From Rhizophagus irregularis (Eukaryota > Glomeromycota > Glomeromycetes > Glomerales > Glomeraceae), in the NCBI RefSeq assembly GCF_026210795.1, contig NC_089460.1, forward strand, positions 744,001 through 808,000: a stretch of 64,000 nt of DNA. Reading direction: 5' to 3'. A program made the position numbers and the translations under genes. Of the stretch, positions 13,565 to 23,289 are shown piece after piece (the stretch's first letter is position 1; every line of letters begins with the position of its first letter). The notes under the pieces were generated by a model that was not told where the DNA came from, made no database searches, and worked only from the letters and a program-made list of their open reading frames with translations.

Positions 13565-14107
13565 CAGTTAGACTTCCATATATATAATCATATCACAACT
13601 CTTTATAAGCAGTATTTTGAAATCTAAATGCTACATGAATGAAATTAACTAAATTAATTATAAAAATACTAACGTATTTTATTTCAGCATTCATTTTTCA
13701 AACCAAATTTTTATAATATAAATTTATCTTCTCACAATTACAAATTAATTGTAATCACTATCACATCATTAACCTTAATATACATATTATTTATATTATT
13801 GTGTTTTTTAAAATTCTACTACAATAATAAAATAACTCTTATAATTATTTATAAATTATAATTCTAATTGTATATTATAATTTTTAACTAAAATTATAAA
13901 ATTATAATTTTATTTATAAACTGTAATTTCCTTATTATGAAAATTTGCAATTCTGACTAGTACTATATTTAGCCAAAATTTTAATTTGTTTATAATTTCA
14001 GCCAAAATTTAATTTTAAATAAATTTAAAAATTTTCATATAATCACTTTTCTATATAATTACTAATTTTAATAAAATTGTTTAAGTGATTATATAAAGAT
14101 CTGACTG
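13565..14107. mobile_element. Pogo-like MITE, deletion derivative of the element at 32625
   Basis: Ends are CAGTTAGACTTCCATATATA and, inverted, CAGTCAGATCTTTATATAAT, each next to TA (13563-13564, 14108-14109). The terminal sequence matches the 5' end of the transposase-bearing element at 32625 (CAGTCAGGCCTTTGTAAAAT). An internal block, TAATCACTATCACATCATTA, near 13755 also matches the block TAATCACTATCACACAAAAT near 32730. No transposase remains in this 543-bp copy. Confidence 0.75.
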
Positions 14108-14400
14108 TATATAATTATATAAATCTAAAATTATAGTAAAAAATTTTATAATATACAAAATATTTATATATATATTTAACTTTATATTTAAGAAATATAT
14201 ACTTATTTATAAAGAAAAAAAAATAATAAAATTGCCTTAATTTTTAATTTTACTTTTTATAAATTATAAATTAATATAAAAAATCTATCAAAATTTTTAT
14301 AATTATATAATTTATATTTTATAATAAAATTTTAAATTTAATTATAGTAAAAAATCTAATAATAATAACATTATATTTTTAATATTAAAATTAAAGTATT

Positions 14401-14693
14401 AGGCCAAAGAAATAAAATTATTTGTTTCTCATGAAAAAAAATTGCTAAATTTGACCCGGCCGCCCGGAAAAAAAATTTATTTTCAAAAAAAAATTTAGCC
14501 AATTCCTAGAAGATGATTGGTTGATTTAATAAATTTTTTTGCGGGTTACATGGAAAAAAAAATTATTTTTTTATGATTATGATTGGTCAAAACCAAAATC
14601 ACATGACCAAATAAAATAATTTTTTTTATCTTTTCGCAACATTTACATGACCCGCCCGGTCATGAGAAACGAATAAATTTATTTACTTGGCCT
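14401..14693. mobile_element. MITE with about 34-bp terminal inverted repeats
   Basis: The left end (AGGCCAAAGAAATAAAATTA, continuing to TTTCTCATGA) is repeated inverted at the right end (TCATGAGAAACGAATAAATT to TTGGCCT). Inside the repeats, CCCGGCCGCCCGG and CCCGCCCGG are the only GC-rich words for kilobases around. No clear target duplication is visible, so the superfamily is left open. Confidence 0.7.
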
Positions 14694-15646
14694 TACTAAT
14701 CTTAACCAGAAAAATAATTCTTCTTTTCCTTTAAAAATTAAAAAAAAAAAACTTTTTTTATGAAATATATAAAATAAATATAATTGGATATTAATCATAT
14801 AAAAATTTGGCAATTCTTGATTTTAAAAAAAATTTTTATCATAAAAAGTACAATTTAACTATAAAAATTAAAATTATGTAATTTTCTCAAAAACCATCTG
14901 AACAACTACCCTTTTTAATTTAATAAAACCTTTTCTTCTCATAAATTTACATATAATTTTATTTTAAATTACTATTCAAGTCAACATTTTAATTAAAAAT
15001 TGAAATAAAAGAAAAGAGGAGAAAAATTCTCTCTGGTTAAGTTTAGTAATTCTCTTAAAATTAAAGCTACTTTTCTAAATTAAAATTTATTTCTAAACTA
15101 ATTCTAAACTTTTAAATTAAACTTTATTTTCTAAATTAATTTTAATTTTAAAACTAATAAAAATAATTTAAAAAGTTAAATTTAATTTAAATTTAAAATT
15201 TTAATATATTAAGTAAAATTATAAAATATACTGAAATTAATATATAGCAAAAAAATAAATGCAATATAATATAATAAAATGATGCAGTAGAAAAATTTAG
15301 TAAAAAATTTGAAATATTATTAAGATAAATTTAATGATAAAAAATTTATTAAAATTTAATTAGTAGATTGCTTAAAAACAAAAATATATAAGATAGTAAT
15401 ATAATATTAAAAATTGGTTTTTAGAATTATCAATTTTAATTCTATCTTAGGGCGGTGACATATATTAGCTAATATTTTAGGGGGTGGGGAGTGTTAGAAG
15501 ATCTTAGGACACATATACATATATACAATCACATGATGATAGTGGCTTATTCAAATTCACATTTTATCATATGGGCTAATTTCACTCATCTTTGATTTTG
15601 TCACGTGTGATGATTGTGAAACCACTGTGCGCATATCAGACTAATA
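14694..15646. other. AT-rich intergenic DNA
   Basis: No coding frame or RNA gene seen. The last 200 bp are slightly less AT-rich and form the 5' flank of the next ORF. Confidence 0.45.
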
Positions 15647-15713
15647 ATGCGTAACAGTTGTCCCACAACCCACTTTTTTGCGATCATATTTTTTTCTTTT
15701 TATTACAGCAATA

Positions 15714-16495
15714 TGGCAAGTTTTCGTTGCAAACTTTGTTTTAAAGATTTTACAACTCTTCAAAAATTACTTACTCATGAAAGAAACAAACATAGACATA
15801 ATAAAATGGTACCCCATTTTTACTCGCTTGTTCAACCCTCTTCAGAGCAAATGTCTTATTACATTAATTCTTTCATAGTTCTTGTTAAAAAAAGACTTGG
15901 TTTTTCCAGACACGCTGTTGGAAAAAAACGTTTATCAATCGAAACCTTTCCAGAACATGTGTTTGTATATTTTTTTAAAGATGAAGAGACGTTCAAATAT
16001 AGCCCTGCTAGACATAAATATCAATGTCATTTTGAAGGATTTGCGGGAGCAACTAGACTAAAACAAATATTTTTCTATGATTATTGGGATTTTCGACAAC
16101 ACCCTCTTACTAATACTAAGGGTTATGTTTTACTTGAAGACTATGAAAATAAATATCAAGTTAAATTTACGTGGAATCAAACAATTTTGACAGAAAATAA
16201 CAGGGAGTTCGTGTTGGGAAGAATGTCTTGTAATTTTGTTACTGATTCTGGAGAATTTCAAGAAAAGTAATTATGTCTTTTGATTTTATTAGTGCAAAAG
16301 TCATTTTTTGCTAATACAGTTACCTTTTTATTAAAGTGACGAGAAACAAATATCAACATCAAAAAATGAGATACTATTATATCCAAAAACGCCTATACCC
16401 CAACTAATCCATCATCTTCAAAAGAAACTAACAAAAAAAGATTTCGTCATATTTTGCCTCGGCCACCACTTCAGGATATAAATCAATTGCAGTAA
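15714..16495 (+). CDS. C2H2 zinc-finger ORF of a multi-copy family (possibly element-borne)
   Basis: I start at the ATG at 15714, which opens directly with a C2H2 finger: FRCKLCFKDFTTLQ followed by H-x4-H (residues about 4-27). An upstream in-frame ATG at 15647 only adds hydrophobic low-complexity sequence. The 16270 end of the frame looks like a donor (AAA then GTAATT); after an acceptor near 16336 the sequence KETNKKRFRHILPRPPLQ and a stop at 16493-16495 follow, with one frame conflict in between. It contains no enzyme domain I know. Its stop lies 6 bp from the stop of the opposite-strand pseudogene at 16502, so the two may belong to one repeat unit. Confidence 0.5.
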
Positions 16496-16501
16496 AGATC
16501 T

Positions 16502-19120
16502 TTAATTTTCTTTATTTTCTGCATTAATATTCCGCATCTGAATTTCTTGTGGAGTATTATTAATCAAATAATACAATTGACAGTTTTCAAATTCCATTAT
16601 GTCATGTACTACAGACTTCCCTTTAATTTCGCCACCCATAGTAGTTCTGCCAAAAAACAATCGGACCTAAATTAAAAAAAAGTAAGTTTTTTTTTAAAAA
16701 AAAATTATTTAAAATGTAATTATACCTGATTGTGGTTTTTTTTCTCAATACTTGAAGTGGAAAAAATTCGTAATGACAAATTTTTTTCTTTTAGATTTCG
16801 TAGAAATTCTGGAACATGTTTAGAAAAAATATGCATATATGGTGTAATGTCCTCCTTTTTGTATAAACCTGGTATTTACGATGCTGAATTTATTTGACCT
16901 TTATTTGGGCGACAAAACAAATAAATCCATTATTTTACCTTAATTTCAAAGTCATCAATTTCAGAATTTGTTAAAAATGGCTTTCTTAAGACAACATATA
17001 ATCCATAAAAATCACGCCAAAGTTTTTCAATATCTTCACCACGTTGTCCTAAGATAAATTGAGAAACAGGAAAATATTGCAATACTTTTTTCTTATCAGG
17101 TCTCATCAACGAAGTTCACTCCCATTTACCATGTGATTTTGATTTAAAAAATTCGAAATGGACTTTAATAGTTTTCATGGTTTGCTCAATTTGACTTTTA
17201 ATTTGTTGTTCAAATTCTTTTTTTTTGAATAAATCATTAAAAAAACACTCCATTAGTACATCAGAAATACGTAATAACAAATGTAACTCATCTGGAATGT
17301 AATTTTCTTGCTTAATAGCAGGGAATAACGCAGGTTTTTTTTTACCTATTAGAAAGATATAAATTTAATAAATGCTTATTTAATCAACTACAGCATACAT
17401 TAGTAAAACTTACATTTAGTATTTTCATTAATTGGCCATTGTAAATCCATATTCCAACGTTCACCAGTTTCACAATTACAATATAAACAAAAGTATTTTG
17501 CGTTTGGGGCATTTAAACCCATTATATTATACATAAACTTCCAATCACCAGAGAAAAAAAATTCAATTGGCCAATGTATACCATTATCATCGTATATTCC
17601 ATTTTCTTTAAGATCCCAAAGCTGGTATTCAAATAGATGTCCAACTTTGGCTAATGTTTCATATTTTTCTTTACCTACATAAAAACAAATATTATATTTT
17701 TATTATTTAATAATTTCTGTAAATAATATGTTATAAAATTAATATTACCAATATTGATGATCTGGTTTTAGTACTTCATCCTTTTCATTTAATAAGCAAA
17801 CAGTTATCATTACATGATTCTGTTTACGTCCCACATTTCGTCTATCACCACCAAGCTTTAAATTTATTGTTTCTCCTGGTTGAAGAATTGATTTACTCCA
17901 AATAGGAATGAGTATTTTAAGAAGAGATCGAATTGATTGATATACACCATTACCAATTTCTTGTTCATCAACTACAATTCCATCAGAATTTTCTTGAAAT
18001 TCATCTTCATCAAGTACAGGTTGTTAAGTGATATCTTTATCAAGATTAAATACTCCAATTTGTATTTGATTGTTTATTAACTTGGTAATTTCAATTTATC
18101 TTTGAGCAATTTGATATTCACGTACTAATCGTGCTTCTACAGCAGCAAGCCTTCAATACCCATCCCGGCCTAATAAAGCTTCATCACAAGCACGTACATA
18201 TGCATCTAATTTTGCATTACTTATTATTGAATTATATTTTATATTAATAATTTGATTTTCACATCCTAGTTCCATATTATATATACAAATAGGATTTTTA
18301 GACTCCAAAATCATCTGATGTTTTACAATAAATTGTTTGATTTTTTCATGTGCCTCTTTACCAAATGATGCAAATCGTTTATTTTGTTGTGATATTGACA
18401 CTTCATTAAGTGGTCTCTTTCTTTTATCAACTACTTTGACAGCTAGTGATCCTCCAAATTGTTCAATTCGTGCTTGATGTAATATTACAATATCAAATCC
18501 AAAAACATGTGTTCCAGAATGTTGAGATTTTTTTCAATTAGTTTTCTATATTTTTAAAAAAGTGATAAATATTAAAAAAAAATATTAATAAACAGTAAAA
18601 AAAACGCGTAAAATTATATACTATACCCTTAAAAACACGCTTACAGTACCACTTGCAGACCGTTCACTAGATACCATCCATTCTGCTCGACCTTCTTTCC
18701 ACGTAACAGTATATAAAACCTTACTTGCAAAAGTATATTTTGTTTCACAGCATAACATTTGGCCAGCAACTTCTGTCTTTACAATGTATCCATCAGGAAT
18801 TTGATATTGGACGCCATGCTTATTTTTTTGTGTGTACTTAACATTTTGTGGGTAATGTCCAAGCGCTATTATTTTATATTTTGAGTGAAAGATCTTACCA
18901 CCACTAGTATACTGAGCATATATATAAGGATTATTGGGATAATCCTCATGAAAAATTCTGTTCGTCTAATTGAATATTAATTAATGACTCTATCATATAT
19001 GTATTATTTCGCATTTTTATAAGAAAACACACTTACCATAATATAATTTTCTATTTTTTCTGTTGAAAGTCTTTTGTTAAAAATATGGACAACGAAAAAT
19101 AGCAAAAAAACAACTTTATT
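16502..19120 (-). pseudogene. Decayed multi-copy hypothetical protein (GDWKFMYNIMG family)
   Basis: Coding-like segments run from about 19100 down to a stop at 16502. They include YIYAQYTSGGKIFHSKYKII, KHGVQYQIPDGYIVKTEVAG, a middle block around LRISDVLMECFFNDLFKKK, the conserved-looking HWPIEFFFSGDWKFMYNIMG with CLYCNCETG, and a C-terminal part with TPYMHIFSKHVPEF. I recall similar proteins in many copies in glomeromycete genomes, without known function. Several stops interrupt the frame: TGA after GRDGY, TAA after QIAQR, and TGA in KWE*TSLMR where Trp is expected. These fit C-to-T/G-to-A decay. A two-cysteine pair (CLYC) next to GDWKF could be part of an unrecognised catalytic or zinc-binding core. 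Function unknown. Confidence 0.6.
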
Positions 19121-19214
19121 TAATATTCCTTAATTTCGCAATGAGTCTTTGCAAACTAATCTACAACTCATTTGAAACTCGCGATTTCAATAGTAAAAAT
19201 TTGTTATTCCAAGA

Positions 19215-20588
19215 AGGACCCCGCTTACTTCTAATAAAGGTCTCCGGGCAAAATTTCAGATTTGTAATTTTACCAACCTTTCTTATCTCATAATTTTACC
19301 ATATATATATAGTGACCTTTTAAAATTATATTAAATTTTACCTTAGATTTTCAGAGACCTAAATTTTTTTAAATATTAAATAAACAAAATATTTTATAAT
19401 CATTACAATAAATTTTAAAAATTTTTTATTTTTACTAAGTTTAATTCTTATTCTTTAAAGATAAATAACTTTTATTAGTAAAAAAAGTACTTTGAATTAC
19501 AAAAATACTATAAAAAAAATCTTAAAGACACACATCTTTAACTTTACTTCGAAACTATTATTCACTTACTTTCTTTAAAAAAATCTAATTAATTTTTTTT
19601 TAAAAAAAATAAATTCGTAATTGGTATTATTATGAAAAAATGCTCGTACCCCATAAGTATTAATCCAACTACTATGAAAATATTTATCTAAATATTTTCG
19701 ACCTTGCCGAACAACTTTACTTAAGCATGAAAAAGTGATTTCATTTGACCAAAGTGCCCAAATTACGCCCTATAATTACTGATCGGGAAAATAAAAAAAA
19801 ATTAAAAGTGCGAAAATTGCTCGTATTCCGTAAATATTAAACTGATTCTTATGAAAATTAATATTCAGGTAGTTTCGATCTCGCCGAACAATATTACTTA
19901 AGCTTAAAAAGGTGATTTCATTTGACTAAAATGCCCAAATTACGCTCCGAATTTAATAAACAAAAAACGTAAATTTTAAGTTAATATTAAAATAAAAAAA
20001 TGCTCGTATGCAATAAATATTACTCCAACTGCTATAAAAATTCAAATATAAGTAGTTCGACCTTACTAAACAACTTTCTTAGATAGTAAAATATGATTTG
20101 ATTTAACCAAAGTACTGAAATTAAATTCTGAAGTTGCTAATTGCTGTACGAATTTTTATATTTTAAAAGCTAATTTTTGTAATAATTTTCAAAAAGATAG
20201 TGCTAATGCAAATAAAATTAAAAATATAAAATGGTTTTTACAAGTATAAAGAAAAGAATAAATTTTTTATTTTGAGAAAAAATTATAAAACGTATATTAC
20301 CAAATATTGTAATAATTGTTGTACAATATTTCAAATTAGTATATATAAGGTAAATATTAAATTTTATATACAATTTTACCTTATTATTTACCGAAACATT
20401 TGTAAACTTATATTTGATTTTACCTTATAAAACCGGAAACCTATTTTAACTTTACCTTACATATCCGGAGACCTTTATTTTTCATATATATAATTTTACC
20501 TTTACCTATTAAGAGACCTAAAATTTTTTTTTTATATAAATTTTACCTTATATTTTCGGAGACCTCTATTAGAAGTAAGCGGGGTCCT
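19215..20588. mobile_element. Non-autonomous element, 22-bp TIRs and 8-bp TSD
   Basis: Ends: AGGACCCCGCTTACTTC at 19215 and its exact inverse ending at 20588 (the match extends 22 bp, then continues imperfectly through GGTCTCCGG). The 8-bp target duplication TTCCAAGA is present at 19207-19214 and 20589-20596. Near both ends the motif TTTTACCTTA...CGGAGACCT recurs several times, like subterminal transposase-binding sites. The centre holds three degenerate tandem copies of about 150 bp (starting near 19632, 19809 and 19991), each with TGCTCGTA and TGATTTCATTTGAC-like words. No transposase frame. 8-bp TSDs suggest hAT-like, but the terminal G/C-rich sequence is not the usual hAT start. Confidence 0.85.
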
Positions 20589-20801
20589 TTCCAAGAGGCA
20601 ATTGGTTCGAAACTTGGTTATCACACATTTTAGTAGTACAAAGTTCGCTTTTTGGTAATACCCAAGTAGTACAGATCATAAACATCACAAAATTTACTTA
20701 GTGAAACAAGCAAGATCAGCCCATATGTTTTTTTTTGTATAACAAATAGAACCAATAGGCAATAGTTTATTAGTTTTATTCTTGGTCTGATGTACATTCC
20801 C

Positions 20802-21111
20802 TTAGATATATTTCATCACAAAAAGGCCCTTCCGTTGTGACGGGAGAAGAGAAAAATCATCAATAGTTCTCGAGTTTTGTACTTTAGCCTTTCCTTTGGG
20901 TCGCCCATGGCTGACAGGATGCATTATTCGTTTGTGATTCATCATATAAGCAAGAGTTGGGAAGTATTTATTACATTCTGAACAACAAAGACGTGAATAG
21001 GTTATCTGGTCAATAGATGAACAATGCGAATCGTACTCAGGAAGTTTTAAGAGATTATAATATTCAAGAAGGTGTACAGAATTTGTGAAATGCCCATCTC
21101 TAATTTTCGCA
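20802..21111 (-). pseudogene. C-terminal fragment of the C2H2/AT-hook multi-copy family
   Basis: The minus strand reads from RDGHFTNSVHLLEYYNLLKL through a C2H2 unit (CCSECNKYFPTLAYMMNHKR then IMH; spacing C-x2-C-x12-H-x4-H) to HGRPKGKAK, an AT-hook-like tail, and a stop at 20802. It aligns by eye with the C-terminus of the plus-strand pseudogene at 25035-25394 (DGHFLNLIHTLKYFEEKLLG, CRKCFRYFSSKAFLKQH). Only the last hundred codons remain; upstream the frame meets repeat DNA. Confidence 0.65.
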
Positions 21112-21133
21112 ATTAGAGGTAAAAACTAGTGCT

Positions 21134-21235
21134 CCTAACAGATCAGATCAGATCAGATCAGATTTTACTTAGATTCAATCTGATTTAAAATTGATTAAAT
21201 CTGATCTGATCTGAATCTGATCTGAATCTGAAAAC
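21134..21235. repeat. GATCA / ATCTGATCTGA simple repeats in inverted arrangement
   Basis: CAGATCAGATCAGATCAGAT at the left and TCTGATCTGATCTGAATCTG at the right form an imperfect inverted repeat about 100 bp across. It could be a small hairpin element or a simple repeat. Confidence 0.6.
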
Positions 21236-21401
21236 CCCAGACAACTTTTTGCAAATTGACTCTAAATTTCAAAAAAAAATCAGTTTTTTGCAATTATCTT
21301 AGCATCTAGTAGTCCAATTCATGCGAACTTTTTTTATTTTGTAGCTCTAATTGAGCTCTACAAAATAAAAAAAAATCCACATGAATCAAATCACTGGATA
21401 C

Positions 21402-22870
21402 TAAGGATGGTGCCGCAAATATGTAATTGCAGAATAATTGTGATTTATGGTATTGCAGAACATTGCAGATTTTTAAATCTAAAATCCGCAGATCTGCAAA
21501 TCTGCAATTATCCGCAATCCCACAAATATTCCGCAAATCCGCAAATATCCAAAGTACCGCAATTCAATTGCAGAATATTTGCGGAATTGCAGAATAGTTG
21601 CAGATTTGCAGAATGTCCGCAAAAAAAACTAATTTTTTTTTAATGAAATATAATTTTTTAATTTAACTACTAAAAAATATATTTCCTCTTATTATTAATC
21701 ATAAAAAAAAATCATTTTTCATTAACAAAATTTAAAAAAAAATGATTTTATTTTTTTAGAAAAAAATAGATTGGTAATTTGGAAAAACTGCCAGAAACGG
21801 CATTTTCTTTTATTATAACTGCAAAAAAAACACCGGAACTAATAGTTCTGGCAATTTTAATAAAAAAAATAAAAAAAATGCCAAAAATAATAGTTTTGGC
21901 GTTTTTATAAAAATTAAAAAAAATGCTGAAATCAATAGTTCCGGCATTTTTATATAAAAAAAAATAAAAATTGAAACGCCAGAACTAATAGTTCTGGCAT
22001 TTTTAATAAAAAAAGTCAAAAAAAAATGCCGGAACCTATAGTTCCAGCGTTTTTATATAAAAAATTTATAAAAACGTCGAGACTCATAGTTCTGGCGTTT
22101 TTATATAAAAAAAATTTAAAAAAAATGCCGGAACCTATTGTTCCAGCATTTTTATATAAAAAATAATTTAAAAAAATGCCGGAACCCATAGTTCCGGCAT
22201 TTTTACATAAAAAAAATTAAAAAATGCCAGAACCATAGTTCCAGTGTTTTTATGTAAAAAAATCAAAAGAAAATGCTGGAACCATATTCCAAAGCGTTTT
22301 TATGTAAAAAATCAAAAGAAAACGCCAGAACCATATCAGATGTGTGAAAAAAATCAAAGAAAACGCCAGAACCTAGTTCCGGCATTTTTATGTAAAAAAA
22401 AATCAAAAGAAAATGCTGGAACCGTAGTTCTAGCGTTTTTATGTAAAAAAAATCAAAAGAAAATGCCAGAACCATAGTACCAGTGTTTTTATGTGAAAAA
22501 AATCAAAAGAAAATGCCAGAACTATAGTACCGGCATTTTTATGTGAAAAAAATCAAAGAAAACGTCAGAACTATAGTTCTGGCATTTTTATATGAAAAAA
22601 AATCAAAAGAAAACGCCGGAACTATAGTACCGGTGTTTTTATGTAAAAAAAATTAAAAGAAAACGCCAGAACCAATAGTTCTGGTGTTTTTATGTAAAAA
22701 AAAATTAAAAGAAAATGCCAGAACCCATAGTTCCAGCGGTTTTATAAATGTACGAAACTGACAGTTATGGGCAGCAATTAGAATTGCGGAATTGCGGGCT
22801 ACTAACCGCAATTCAACTTCAAAATCCGCAATATTGCAGAATTTAAAAATCATTTGCGGACCCATCCTTA
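21402..22870. mobile_element. hAT-like non-autonomous element carrying a hairpin array
   Basis: Left end TAAGGATGGTGCCGCAAAT, right end the inverse with one or two mismatches (ATTTGCGGACCCATCCTTA). The 8-bp target duplication CTGGATAC lies at 21394-21401 and 22871-22878. Subterminal regions (21411-21620 and 22765-22860) are dense in TTGCAGAATTGCGG-type words, in both orientations, as expected for transposase-binding repeats. The interior is almost entirely the hairpin array described separately. No coding capacity. The TSD length and the T-A-A-G-G-A-T-G start fit the hAT superfamily (inference). Confidence 0.85.
21785..22745. repeat. Tandem array of about 19 hairpins, period about 50 bp
   Basis: Each unit is an imperfect palindrome of the form GCCRGAACY-A-TAGTTCYGGC, followed by TTTTTAT-G/A-T plus an A-rich spacer (AAAAAAATCAAAAGAAAA). 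I count about 19 units from 21830 to 22735; one (near 22321) has lost its right arm. Some units carry matched changes in both arms, for example GCCAAAA with TTTTGGC near 21880, instead of GCCGGAAC with GTTCCGGC. Confidence 0.9.
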
Positions 22871-23289
22871 CTGGATACCAAGATAATCGCAAAAAAACTG
22901 AAAATAAAAAAAGAGCAAATTGGGTCTTTTTTGACAAAAAGTTAGTTAGTTATGAATTATATAAGAGATGTCCAGGGTCCTATAAATATATTATAAAATT
23001 AAAAAAAAAATACATTTTATTAAATATCTTACCATTTAGTAATTTTAAAAAGTTAAAATACAGTTTATTTAAATCTTAATAAAATGAGTCAAATGGTAAT
23101 AGTTTTGTATTTTTAAATGTAATAAATAGTGAGTTATTTAATAACTATTATTTTACAATTAATTAAACTAAAAATTACTTAATTTATTTAACTTTAATTT
23201 TGAAGTTAAAGTTTATTTTATTTAAAAATTTAAAATTTTAAAAAAGTAATAATATATATGTTATTCACTTAAGAAAATAGTCCACCAGG

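Larger units (their letters stand above)
21281..22899. repeat. Palindromic element split by a nested insertion
   Basis: CAGTTTTTTGCAATTATCTT at 21281 is mirrored by AAGATAATCGCAAAAAACTG ending near 22899. With the 21402-22870 insertion and one TSD copy removed, the two arms form a compact palindrome of about 140 bp, with a second inner palindrome TTTTGTAGCTC / GAGCTCTACAAAA. The same opening word (TTTTTTGNAAATATCTCAGC type) occurs at about 32265. Confidence 0.65.

Noticed and set aside
20600-20625. T-arm-like word GGTTCGAAAC (tRNA gene)
   Set aside because: No acceptor stem, D arm or anticodon arm could be formed around it.
21785-22745. CRISPR-like regular array
   Set aside because: Period is regular, but the spacers are A/T-rich copies of each other, repeats are palindromic and variable, no cas genes, and the host is a eukaryote.
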